DNA of 46,719 nt from Bacteroidota bacterium (GTDB lineage: Bacteria > Bacteroidota > Ignavibacteria > UBA10030 > SZUA-254): contig JASEHD010000007.1 of assembly GCA_030019075.1 (NCBI GenBank), forward strand, positions 1 to 46,719. The letters run 5' to 3'. The notes below the pieces were generated by a model, which saw only the letters and a list, made by a program, of their open reading frames with translations, was not told the DNA's origin and ran no database searches. Below are positions 15,113 to 23,631 of this stretch, in pieces. The position numbers and the translations under genes were made by a program. Every line of letters starts with the position of its first letter. The first letter of the stretch is position 1.

Positions 15113-15262
15113 TTCAAGTCATTAGTCATTTGTACTTGGTACTTTGTATGGAAATCGGTGTTCACTGCCCAGCGCTCACCGCTCATTGCTCTACGCTCTC
15201 TGCTGATATCAAACATCGGATATCTGACATCATTCCACCACTCTATCATTCCATTACTCCAC
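15113..15262. repeat. Dispersed low-complexity repeat between malG- and malF-like genes
   Basis: Read on the minus strand it contains GAGTGGAGTAATGGA, GAGTGGTGGAATGATGTCAG, ATATCCGATGTTTGATATCAG and AGAGCGTAGAGC blocks in the same order as 11550-11745. It begins 3 bp beyond the MalF-like stop. Confidence 0.75.
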
Positions 15263-15265
15263 TCG

Positions 15266-16234
15266 TTAATACGCCGCCTCTGTTGCTTTCGTTCTCTTCA
15301 TGAAGGAGAGACTGAAAATTAACAGAATAAAAAATATAACTATTGATAACGCTGCTGCATATCCATAACGATACAAATTGAATGCAGCTTTATAAACAAA
15401 CGATACGAGGATGTGTGTGTTATCTGACGGTTCGCCTGCATTGCTGACAAGCCAAACGATGTTCAGGTTATTAAACGTCCACACAATTCCCAAAGTTATC
15501 GCTGGTATCATGACCGGACGAATTAATGGTAGAGTTATGTTTTTCAATTTATGATACCACGAGGCGCCATCTATATTTGCTGCCTCGTAAAGTTCATGCG
15601 GAATACTCTGCAAAGCACCCAAAGCCACTACCATCATAAATGGAAATCCGAGCCAAACATTTGTGAGAATGCAAGCCATGAATGCTTCGGTGGGACTTTT
15701 CAACCATTCGACTGCTGGCAGATTCAGGTATTTTGTGATGATAATATTTATAGACCCATATTCATAATTAAACATACCGCGCCAAGTTAATGCAACAATG
15801 TACTGAGGTATTGCCCATGGAAGAATAAGAAGTGTTCGATATATTCCTTTCCCTTTTATTTTCTGATTCAAGAGAAGTGCAAGAAAAACACCTATGACAA
15901 CATGAAAGAAAACATTCACCCCTGTCCAGATAACCGTCTTTAAAAATATCACATAGAAATTCGGCTCGGTCGGCTCCGTAAACACTTTGATATATTGCCT
16001 CGGACCAACCAACTCCCAATCCTGAATGTGCCTAAGGTTCATGTTCGAAAACGAAATCACCACGTTATATATAAACGGATAAAACACAACGCCAAGTAGC
16101 ACAAGGAAAGCCGGCGCAACGAAAATGAAGATGAAGATATTTTTATAATACCGATTCATTTGTTTTTTGTTGTTTGTAAATCGCTGTTCAGCGCTCATAA
16201 CTCTATGCTCTACGCTCTCTGCTCTAATGCTCAT
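15266..16234 (-). CDS. Sugar ABC transporter permease, MalF type
   Basis: A permease of 322 residues from the ATG at 16232-16234, which overlaps the MalE-like stop by 4 bp (ATGA), or 297 residues from ATG 16157-16159 (MNRYYKN). The first 25 residues of the long form (MSIRAESVEHRVMSAEQRF) are encoded by dispersed repeat, so the core protein begins at about residue 26. Six or more helices and the EAA loop (ELYEAANIDGASWYHKLKNITLPLIRPVM) identify the MalF/UgpA branch. It pairs with the MalG-like protein to form the membrane channel. Neither start has a clear Shine-Dalgarno; the 4-bp overlap favours coupled translation from 16234. Confidence 0.9.
   Translation of the reverse strand: MSIRAESVEHRVMSAEQRFTNNKKQMNRYYKNIFIFIFVAPAFLVLLGVVFYPFIYNVVISFSNMNLRHIQDWELVGPRQYIKVFTEPTEPNFYVIFLKTVIWTGVNVFFHVVIGVFLALLLNQKIKGKGIYRTLLILPWAIPQYIVALTWRGMFNYEYGSINIIITKYLNLPAVEWLKSPTEAFMACILTNVWLGFPFMMVVALGALQSIPHELYEAANIDGASWYHKLKNITLPLIRPVMIPAITLGIVWTFNNLNIVWLVSNAGEPSDNTHILVSFVYKAAFNLYRYGYAAALSIVIFFILLIFSLSFMKRTKATEAAY
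16163..16232. repeat. Dispersed repeat encoding the MalF-like N-terminus
   Basis: On the minus strand the blocks AGAGCAGAGAGCGTAGAGC and ATGAGCGCTGAACAGCG belong to the same repeat family as 15113-15262. They lie exactly between the MalE-like stop and the MalF-like domain. Confidence 0.65.
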
Positions 16235-17484
16235 TCATTCATCTCCGCAATTTTTCTCAATGCTAAACCCTGCATATCTTTCGCCGCTTGCTCAGGAGTT
16301 TTATCTCCACCTAAAACCGCTTGATAACTGGGACGCATTGCATCCCATATAGCTCTAAGTTCCGGGACAATCGGCATCGGACGACCGTTTTCTATCTGTC
16401 GCTGAGAATTTATTAATATTTCATTATTCTTGATTAATGGATCTTCATAGAGATTTTTCATCGTTGGCATAGTATTCAGAAGTATTGCCGTTTGTAATTG
16501 ATTTTCAGAATTTAACAAATATTTCAGAACATTAACAACAAGTTCAATTTTTTCTTCCGGAACATTTTTATTTAAGGAAAATCCTTTTGGCGATACCATC
16601 GGGGCGCACCATAAACCTGTCTTGGTAATTTTAGGAAGTGGTGAAATTCCAATATCGATACCGGCTTTTTCATAACCTGCCCACGACCAATCTCCGTTGA
16701 TAATCATAGCAGCTTTTTCATCTTTGAATAACGCATCTGCGACATTATAATCGGCTTCCTTTGGAATAATCTTATACTTATCCCGTAAATCTTTTATGAA
16801 ATTCAGACCATCGATTACTCCGTTATTGTCAAGTGTTGGTTTACCATCATCATCCATCACCCAGCCACCAAAGCCGGTCATGAACGGAATAAAGAAAAAC
16901 GGTTCAGTATAATTCCATACAAGTCCATATTGATCTGTCTTTCCGTCTCCATTTTTATCTAATGTTAACTTCTTGCCGATCTCAATCATTTCTTGATCCG
17001 TCTGCGGAGGATGTTGAAGAAGTTTTTTATTATACACAAGTGTAAGATGATTTCCTAACTTATCAGCAATCTGATATAATTGTCCCTTATAATATGTAAG
17101 CGCCTTGGGATTGAGAGAATCGAGATATGATTTTGAAAATATATTATCTAATGGTTTGATAATATTCATTACCTGAAACGGTCCAACCTGATCAGAAGGT
17201 CCATAGACAAAATCAGGACCTTGACCCGCAATAGCTGCTATTATAAAACCTGAACGAAGCTCTTCAGTCTCTTTGTAGATTGCTTCAAGCTTCACATCAG
17301 GATGAAGCTGCATATATTTCTTCATCTGTTCTTCAAGTATGAGGCGTTCATCCACACGCATCTGATGCCAGATGACCACGCGATTAAGATCAACCCTCCG
17401 TGAGCAAGAAAAAAATAAAACTAATGAGAGTAATATTATACTCCAGAGCTGGTTCATGGATGGTTGCTGATATATGATTTTCAT
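16231..17484 (-). CDS. Extracellular sugar-binding lipoprotein, MalE type
   Basis: A 417-residue solute-binding protein of the MalE/UgpB cluster. A lipoprotein signal (MNQLWSIILLSLVLFFSC) suggests that the real start may be ATG 17455-17457, ten codons inside the longest frame. The two-lobed binding-protein pattern is visible: VVIWHQ near the start, GQGPDFVYGPSDQVGPFQ, YKGQLYQIADKLGNHLTLVYNKKLL, a Ca-loop-like DKNGDGKTDQYG, and AAMIINGDWSWAGYEKAGIDIGISPLP. It would capture maltodextrins in the periplasm and deliver them to the MalF/MalG-like pair encoded directly downstream (4-bp overlap). Confidence 0.92.
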   Translation of the reverse strand: MKIIYQQPSMNQLWSIILLSLVLFFSCSRRVDLNRVVIWHQMRVDERLILEEQMKKYMQLHPDVKLEAIYKETEELRSGFIIAAIAGQGPDFVYGPSDQVGPFQVMNIIKPLDNIFSKSYLDSLNPKALTYYKGQLYQIADKLGNHLTLVYNKKLLQHPPQTDQEMIEIGKKLTLDKNGDGKTDQYGLVWNYTEPFFFIPFMTGFGGWVMDDDGKPTLDNNGVIDGLNFIKDLRDKYKIIPKEADYNVADALFKDEKAAMIINGDWSWAGYEKAGIDIGISPLPKITKTGLWCAPMVSPKGFSLNKNVPEEKIELVVNVLKYLLNSENQLQTAILLNTMPTMKNLYEDPLIKNNEILINSQRQIENGRPMPIVPELRAIWDAMRPSYQAVLGGDKTPEQAAKDMQGLALRKIAEMNE

Positions 17485-17509
17485 ATCTAATACATTATTG
17501 CATGTTTAG

Positions 17510-17557
17510 AGCTCCGACTTCTATCCCTGTACAATCCGGGCAAGAAGTCGGAGTTCT
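17510..17557. repeat. Paired AGAAGTCGGAG hairpin element
   Basis: AGCTCCGACTTCT and AGAAGTCGGAGTTCT form a long stem across an 18-20 nt loop between the GH13 stop (17565) and the MalE-like start (17484). It resembles 14116-14162 and could also reduce read-through. Confidence 0.6.
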
Positions 17558-17564
17558 TGTTAAG

Positions 17565-20381
17565 TTATCTTATGAGTAATAATTTTTTTGTTTCATCATA
17601 GGGCTGCCCTAAAATCGTCGATGAGCTGCCTAATTGTCCCGAGATGGATCCCACGGATAATCGATAGAAATAAACACCACTGGGAATTTGAGATGCATCC
17701 CATGAAACTTTGTAACTCCCAGGTTGCATATGTTCGTTTACTAATGTAGCAACTTCTTGACCAAGTAGATTATACACCTTCAAAGACACAATTCCGAATT
17801 CCGAAATCCGAAATTCGAAATTCGTTATCGGGTTGAATGGATTCGGATAATTTTGGGATAAATAGAATTCTTTTGTGATCCCTTCAGAGATTACCTTAAT
17901 ATCCAAAACACTATCTGGTCTGTTCGAATAAACAATCGCAGTATATGCAGGCAACGTTATGCTATCAATGGTTAAACTTGATGCAGTATAAATCGTTTGA
18001 CTAAAGATATCAAACCAATCACCGGTTCCGAGCCAAGGGACATTTCTCACGGTTTTCTGAGTGTTACTTAAATTTGCAACCGCCATCACTTTTGAACCGG
18101 AAGTCGAGTCGTCAAATCCCCATACTAATACTTTTTCTGTGTTGTATTTATAAAGTTTCCGCAGTGTTCCATTGTACAGTGCTGGATTATTTAATCGTTG
18201 GAAAATCAATCTCTTGTAATAGTTATAATGAGATTGACCTCGTGCTGTTCGATAGTAAGAAAACTGCACAGGTCGATATGAAAGTCTTTCCCCACCATCA
18301 TGCCAGCCGCGAGGTTCACTGAATTCCATTCCTTCCCATAGCATCGGTATTCCAAGCGATGTGAACATGAATGTCGCGTAAAGTTTATCTCTTTTAATTG
18401 CAGTTGTCTCCGGGACACCTTGATATGTAACCATCTCAAAAATCAATGATTGCTCATCATGATTTACATTAGCGTTCACAGGTTCTGTTCTGTTTGCATA
18501 TCTTGCAGGTGTTGATGGCACATCGTTGCTTGGGTATGCACCGAGATCGATCACTTTATCTTCAATTGTTGCCAAAGTTGGATATAAAGAAGGGATCAAA
18601 CAATTGAATACTTCGTCGCGAAAACTATCGTGCCAGCCGCTCGTTATTCTACTGTAATAAATTAATGCAGGACTTTCAGGAAGATGTTCTACGATTTGAT
18701 AAATCGTTCCATTGTAATCGCGATTTATTTTATTTACCCAACCAAGTATTCCCTTAGTTGTGTCGTTGATATTCCATCCAATACCCTGTGTGTAATCATA
18801 TCGGAAACCATCGACATGATAAACATCGATCCACATTTTGAGAGATGTGTAAACAATTTCTTGAGTTTCGGTAGTCCAATGATCAATATCTTTAAAAAAA
18901 CATAACGGGTCTTCGTTATATCTTAAGTCGTTGCAAAACTTGAAATAAGGATTCGCAACTTCATCAGGAAGCAACTGCCATAGTGGACTTGTTTCATTAA
19001 GATGATTGAATACGACATCCAAAATGACAGCAATTCCCCGCCCATGGGCTGAGTCTACAAATGCTTTAAAATCTGCAGGTGTCCCATAACTCGGTTCGAT
19101 AGAAAACCATGAATTGACATCATAGCCCCACGAGAAACCTGAGCGTCCAAGTTCGCCATAATCTGTTATCGGCATCAATTCGATTGCGTTGATTCCGAGA
19201 GAATCGAGATAAGGAAGTGTTTGTATGAGATGAATGAATGTTGCTGCACCTGCAGGAAGATTAAAATAACCGCCTGCAAACTCTCCGAGGTTGAGTTCAT
19301 ATATTACGATCTTATTTAAAGGAGGACGTTGATAATTTGTATTCTGCCAAACGTAATCATCTGCAGTAAGACCGGTTGAATCGGTTGAAAAGCGTGAGCC
19401 GTACTGTCCATTCCAACCTCCGAAAGGATCGTATATCATTTTATTATTTTCAAATTCGTATAAATATTCGTATGTGCCGATAGGTAATTTTAAATTAATC
19501 CACCAGTCATTGGTAGTAGGAGCTTTTCGCATTACTAACGGTTCCACGGTTGCAGGATTTGTCCCAACCGGCGCTAATCGTAATAGTACATATTCTTTCC
19601 CCGGGACTTTCAATCGAAAAGTTGTAGAATCATTTGATGACGAACTCGGCAATGTTATACCATTATTTGCGTACGCTGGAAGGGGCATGATCGTAACATT
19701 ATAACCGCCTCGTTTAAACACAACAGAATCTCCATGATTATTGAAGCCAACAAATTTTATAAAATATGATTTTGGAATTGGTAAAGCAAGCCGATAATCT
19801 AAGATACGTGTAACTGAATCATAAGCCGAAGTTACATCGATAGTCGTGAGTGTAGAGTTCTGATACTGTCCGGTAGATAATTTTATTGAAACGATAGTAT
19901 CATTATTAGCATGTACTAAGCTGGCAGAAACTTTTACTATCGATTGACTTGATTCTGCGGCATAAAATTCGAACCAGAATAATTTCGTTAATCTTAGAAC
20001 AGAATTATTATGGTCAGATGGATTTGTTTCAGGATTCAACGGATCGCTGTACCATCCTGTAGAAGTCCCTCCTTGATTAAATTTGTACTGGAAAACCGAA
20101 TCACCCATTGTCCTGCGTGTATCGGATGGATCGTGAATTTTAAATGTGTAGGTTTTTATCCATGCGCTGAGGGATGTATCATACCTCATGGTAGAAGGAG
20201 CACCGGGAGAAATAACACCGCTCGAATTGGGTCCCCAATTGTTAAATTCACCTGGAACATAAACAATAGGTACTGCAGGTTTATATGCACGAAATGTTAT
20301 TGTTGCACTATCTTGCGATTGAGAAAGCAGATAGCTTGTTACAAATAACGCAAGGATTGTTATTAGAGTTAATTTATTCAT
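17565..20381 (-). CDS. T9SS-exported GH13 alpha-glucan hydrolase with N-terminal carbohydrate-binding-like modules
   Basis: A 938-residue protein. After a signal peptide come CBM48/E-set-like beta domains (YVPGEFNNWGPNS at about 40, YEYLYEFENNKMIYDPFGGWNG near 320). A GH13 (beta/alpha)8 barrel (about 355-790) carries VILDVVFNH, nucleophile Asp near 527 (DGFRYDYT), acid/base Glu near 564 (VEHLPES) and the transition-state Asp near 640 (NVNHDEQS). The C-terminal T9SS type A domain is complete, ending KKLLLIR. Two stretches are repeat-like: NFEFRISEFGI, and an extra segment after VYFYRL (SISGQLGSSSTILGQP). It should cut branched or linear glucans outside the cell. It overlaps the upstream GH13 gene by 4 bp. 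Confidence 0.9.
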   Translation of the reverse strand: MNKLTLITILALFVTSYLLSQSQDSATITFRAYKPAVPIVYVPGEFNNWGPNSSGVISPGAPSTMRYDTSLSAWIKTYTFKIHDPSDTRRTMGDSVFQYKFNQGGTSTGWYSDPLNPETNPSDHNNSVLRLTKLFWFEFYAAESSQSIVKVSASLVHANNDTIVSIKLSTGQYQNSTLTTIDVTSAYDSVTRILDYRLALPIPKSYFIKFVGFNNHGDSVVFKRGGYNVTIMPLPAYANNGITLPSSSSNDSTTFRLKVPGKEYVLLRLAPVGTNPATVEPLVMRKAPTTNDWWINLKLPIGTYEYLYEFENNKMIYDPFGGWNGQYGSRFSTDSTGLTADDYVWQNTNYQRPPLNKIVIYELNLGEFAGGYFNLPAGAATFIHLIQTLPYLDSLGINAIELMPITDYGELGRSGFSWGYDVNSWFSIEPSYGTPADFKAFVDSAHGRGIAVILDVVFNHLNETSPLWQLLPDEVANPYFKFCNDLRYNEDPLCFFKDIDHWTTETQEIVYTSLKMWIDVYHVDGFRYDYTQGIGWNINDTTKGILGWVNKINRDYNGTIYQIVEHLPESPALIYYSRITSGWHDSFRDEVFNCLIPSLYPTLATIEDKVIDLGAYPSNDVPSTPARYANRTEPVNANVNHDEQSLIFEMVTYQGVPETTAIKRDKLYATFMFTSLGIPMLWEGMEFSEPRGWHDGGERLSYRPVQFSYYRTARGQSHYNYYKRLIFQRLNNPALYNGTLRKLYKYNTEKVLVWGFDDSTSGSKVMAVANLSNTQKTVRNVPWLGTGDWFDIFSQTIYTASSLTIDSITLPAYTAIVYSNRPDSVLDIKVISEGITKEFYLSQNYPNPFNPITNFEFRISEFGIVSLKVYNLLGQEVATLVNEHMQPGSYKVSWDASQIPSGVYFYRLSVGSISGQLGSSSTILGQPYDETKKLLLIR

Positions 20382-21850
20382 TTCCTTTTTGTATTCAGTA
20401 AAATTGCTCCACTGTATGGGGATAAACTTTCGAGAGATAACTTTCCATCTTGAAGTTTGATATGCTTTTCATTCAAAACATCATACCACTCTTGAAATGA
20501 TTGACTAAGATTATCGATGACAAGATTTTGGCAATTCGGACTATTATTAAGGATAACAATCGCATGGTTACTTTCATAGTCGCGCCTAAACGCAATGATA
20601 TTTTTAGTCGCATCTACAATAATCGTTCGATAATCACCTTTTCTGAATACTGGATTTTCATCTCTAATGCGTATAACTTTTTTATAAAATTCCCTGAGGT
20701 CAGAATTCCAATGAAGTGTATCCAAAATCATTGTACGCCGGCAGTCGGGGTCGCGTCCGCCCATCATTCCGATTTCATCTCCATAGTAAATCATCGGCGC
20801 ACCGACGTACGTCATTTGAAAAAGTGCTGCTAACTTCGCTTTTCCGATGTTACCCTTGCATAACGTCAAGAAACGCTCCGTGTCGTGACTGCCGATGAGG
20901 TTTTGGAGAGCATAATTAACTTCGTTTGGATAATCTTTTCGTGTTGCAGATAATATCGAATCAAATTGAAAAGTATTTCTGTTCTCAAGAGCAATCCATC
21001 CAACGCACGCACCGCGGAAACGATAATTCATCACCGCATCAAATTGGTTTCCCTTCAGCCATGCTGATGCATCGTCCCAAATTTCACCAACTATGTATGC
21101 ATCTGGATTTTCACCTTTTACCAATGTACGCCATTGTATCCAGAAATCGTGCGACATCTCATTCGGTACATCAAGACGCCAGCCGTCAAGTCCCATCTTC
21201 ATCCAATATTGAGTTGCTTCGAAGATATATTTTCTAACTTCGGGATTGTCAGCCATGAGCTTCGGTAAGTCTCCCATCCCCCACCATGCTTCGTAGTTTG
21301 GTTTTGCAGGCGGAAGTTGAACCGGGAAACTATGAACATCATACCACTTCAAGTATTTGGAATTATTTTCGTTTTTCACTATATCCTGAAAAGCAAAGAA
21401 ATCTATTCCCGTATGATTGAACACGCCATCGATCACTACCTTTATCCCGCGTTTATGACATTCACTTAAAAGCATCTTGAATATCGAGTCGTTTCCAAAT
21501 TGCGGATCTATTTTGAAATAATCTTTTGTATGATATTTATGATTAGAATTGGATTCAAAAATAGGATTTAAATATAAGGCATTGATACCAAGTTCCTGAA
21601 GGTAGTCGAGATTTTGAATTACACCTGCTAAATCACCGCCAAAGTAATTATTGTATTCAGGTTTGCCGCCCCATGCTTTAACATTTTGTGGATCGTTTGT
21701 CGAATCTCCATTTGCAAAACGCTCGGGGAAAATTTGATAGAATATGGCATCCTGTACCCAATTAGGGATGATTACTTTGTTTTGCGAGACGCATGATGCT
21801 GAAATGAAAAGAAGTTGAATTAAAACGATATTAATTTTATGTTTGAGCAT
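20378..21850 (-). CDS. GH13 alpha-amylase/cyclomaltodextrinase-type lipoprotein
   Basis: A 490-residue enzyme with a lipoprotein-like signal (LLFISASC). The GH13 motifs are complete: VIDGVFNHTG, nucleophile Asp near 225 (DGWRLDVPN), acid/base Glu near 256 (VGEIWDDAS), GSHDTER near 321, and YYGDEIGMMGGRDPD. The start of the catalytic domain (DAIFYQIFPERFANGD) is of the neopullulanase/cyclomaltodextrinase kind that acts on short maltodextrins and pullulan. It is probably anchored to a membrane facing the periplasm or the surface. Its stop overlaps the next GH13 start by 4 bp. It is related to the GH13 at 32876 but shorter. Confidence 0.93.
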   Translation of the reverse strand: MLKHKINIVLIQLLFISASCVSQNKVIIPNWVQDAIFYQIFPERFANGDSTNDPQNVKAWGGKPEYNNYFGGDLAGVIQNLDYLQELGINALYLNPIFESNSNHKYHTKDYFKIDPQFGNDSIFKMLLSECHKRGIKVVIDGVFNHTGIDFFAFQDIVKNENNSKYLKWYDVHSFPVQLPPAKPNYEAWWGMGDLPKLMADNPEVRKYIFEATQYWMKMGLDGWRLDVPNEMSHDFWIQWRTLVKGENPDAYIVGEIWDDASAWLKGNQFDAVMNYRFRGACVGWIALENRNTFQFDSILSATRKDYPNEVNYALQNLIGSHDTERFLTLCKGNIGKAKLAALFQMTYVGAPMIYYGDEIGMMGGRDPDCRRTMILDTLHWNSDLREFYKKVIRIRDENPVFRKGDYRTIIVDATKNIIAFRRDYESNHAIVILNNSPNCQNLVIDNLSQSFQEWYDVLNEKHIKLQDGKLSLESLSPYSGAILLNTKRK

Positions 21851-21914
21851 AAATATTTAGAATATTATTATAGATGAATGAGTTTTATTTATTCACTTAT
21901 AGCGATGAAATAAA

Positions 21915-21940
21915 AAAGCCGGCTTTTCTAAACCGGCTTT
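21915..21940 (-). terminator. Rho-independent terminator after the CBM-like T9SS gene
   Basis: On the minus strand AAAGCCGG-TTTAGAAAAG-CCGGCTTT is followed by TTTATTTC. It lies 57 bp after the stop at 21997 and ahead of the GH13 operon. Confidence 0.85.
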
Positions 21941-21996
21941 CCATAAACATGTATGTTCCGAGCACCTTCTGATAAAGTGTGCGATAGATGGTGAAC

Positions 21997-23538
21997 TTAC
22001 TTCACGAATAACATCTTCTTTGTTGCAACGTATTCGCCTGCGGTAATTTTATAGAAGTACAAACCGCTTGCTAATCCGCTCGCATCGAAGTTAAATCTGT
22101 ATGTACCCGGAGTTAATTCCTCGTTAACCAATGTTGCAACTTCCTGTCCCAAAACGTTGAATACTTTCAAAGAAACAAACGCTCTATTCATAATTTCGAA
22201 TCGAATTGATGTATTCGGGTTGAATGGGTTAGGATAATTCTGGTGTAATTGATAACTTGTTGGTAAAACTCCTTTAGCTTCGCGAACAAGGAGAAGAGAT
22301 GTGTATGGATCTGTTTCTTGATCAGTCTTTACCTGATCATTAGTCCAGGTATCCACAGGCATAGTCCAGGGATTAATCGGGAATGATCGTGCCACATCTT
22401 GTCCAATGAATCTTACTCGATAAGCAAACGCTCCGAAACCAGCAGGTTCATGCTGCCATCCACCATCGGCTCCACTCTTATATGCATATCGGTAAACGAA
22501 TGAATTGAATGAAGGTGCGCCAATCGACAATGTCCCAGTATAAATCGAATCATTATCGGGATCCGTTAAAATTAGAACTTTCATTGTATCGGAATCTGTC
22601 CAACCCTGAGTCCGAACAAATGATGGTTGTTCACATATCCAGAATAGAGTATCCTGCCCTGGAACAAATGGAACCGCCGTTTGGATTGGATCCATTGCTG
22701 GTTTCATATTTACTCTGAACTTAGCTTGGAGTTGATTGCCCGTTACTATAACCCAATCGGGATGGATATCGTCATAATATGCAGTAGGTACCACTTGATT
22801 TGGTTGAGCCAGGAATGTCGCTTCGCGATTTCCACCACCACGTGAACATGGTCTCTCCCATGCATCAAGCCAAATGCCTGGTGTATCGAGATTAACATAA
22901 TATTTATAATATTGTATCTCGCCAATACCAGCATTAACGAATGGAACATTTATGAACCATAGATTTGGATCAACTATGTCTTGGTTCATATGTGATTTTG
23001 CTGTGTCATCTCCACTCCAGCCGTTAAAGCTTCCTCTTACCTGAAGTTTATCCACATCGGGTTGATAAATACCGATCTCCGCCATAACAGTCATATCAAC
23101 CTTAAACATGATATTTCCGTCCCCCATTAATGTAACGACTGAATCGTTATCGAAATAAACAGGAGCAAGTGTTGTATTAGTACTACCGAGAACAAGCGAA
23201 CGATTGGGTTTGCCGCCCAATTCATCTTTTCCAGCCCACGAAGTACCAATGTTGTATTTATATTGGTACGATGCATTGGCAGGGATACGATAAGTAACAG
23301 TATATATACTATCGTTATTTGGATCGACCATATCTGGTGCGGTCGCCGGTGACCATTGGGGGTCTTGTATTTCACCAACAGCTCTTACAACTTCCGTAGT
23401 TGTATTAAAATATCCTTCTAAGATCTTAACTCGCATATTTACCTGGAAGGTAACATCAACTGTGTCCACCTGCGCCGAAAGTGGAAATGAGGCGCCGATG
23501 AAACACATTATCACAAAAACTAATATCGATCTTTTCAT
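21997..23538 (-). CDS. T9SS-secreted protein with three carbohydrate-binding-like modules
   Basis: A 513-residue secreted protein: signal peptide, three beta-sandwich modules and a complete T9SS type A sorting domain (YQLHQNYPNPFNPNTSIRF...ASGLYFYKI...KKMLFVK). The modules start VDVTFQVNMRVKILEG, IMFKVDMTVMAEIG and AKFRVNMKPAMDP. Each carries a VRGSFNGWSGD- or IYTVTYRIPANASYQYKY-type pattern, as in starch-binding CBM20/SusE-like proteins. No catalytic motif is visible. It likely binds alpha-glucans at the surface for the neighbouring amylases and receptor. It has its own terminator (21915-21940) and, upstream, a perfect palindrome ATGTTTAAACAT at 23579-23590. Confidence 0.8.
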   Translation of the reverse strand: MKRSILVFVIMCFIGASFPLSAQVDTVDVTFQVNMRVKILEGYFNTTTEVVRAVGEIQDPQWSPATAPDMVDPNNDSIYTVTYRIPANASYQYKYNIGTSWAGKDELGGKPNRSLVLGSTNTTLAPVYFDNDSVVTLMGDGNIMFKVDMTVMAEIGIYQPDVDKLQVRGSFNGWSGDDTAKSHMNQDIVDPNLWFINVPFVNAGIGEIQYYKYYVNLDTPGIWLDAWERPCSRGGGNREATFLAQPNQVVPTAYYDDIHPDWVIVTGNQLQAKFRVNMKPAMDPIQTAVPFVPGQDTLFWICEQPSFVRTQGWTDSDTMKVLILTDPDNDSIYTGTLSIGAPSFNSFVYRYAYKSGADGGWQHEPAGFGAFAYRVRFIGQDVARSFPINPWTMPVDTWTNDQVKTDQETDPYTSLLLVREAKGVLPTSYQLHQNYPNPFNPNTSIRFEIMNRAFVSLKVFNVLGQEVATLVNEELTPGTYRFNFDASGLASGLYFYKITAGEYVATKKMLFVK

Positions 23539-23578
23539 ATATCCCTCATATTTGTTTGATAAATAATGAATTTGTTTT

Positions 23579-23590
23579 ATGTTTAAACAT
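23579..23590. promoter_or_regulatory. 12-bp palindrome upstream of the CBM-like gene
   Basis: ATGTTTAAACAT lies 41 bp upstream of the start at 23538, in an AT-rich stretch. It could be a regulator site; no second copy was noticed in the window, so this is weak. Confidence 0.25.
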
Positions 23591-23631
23591 ATTTAATATC
23601 GGTGGAAATATACAAACAATTTTATTTAAAT

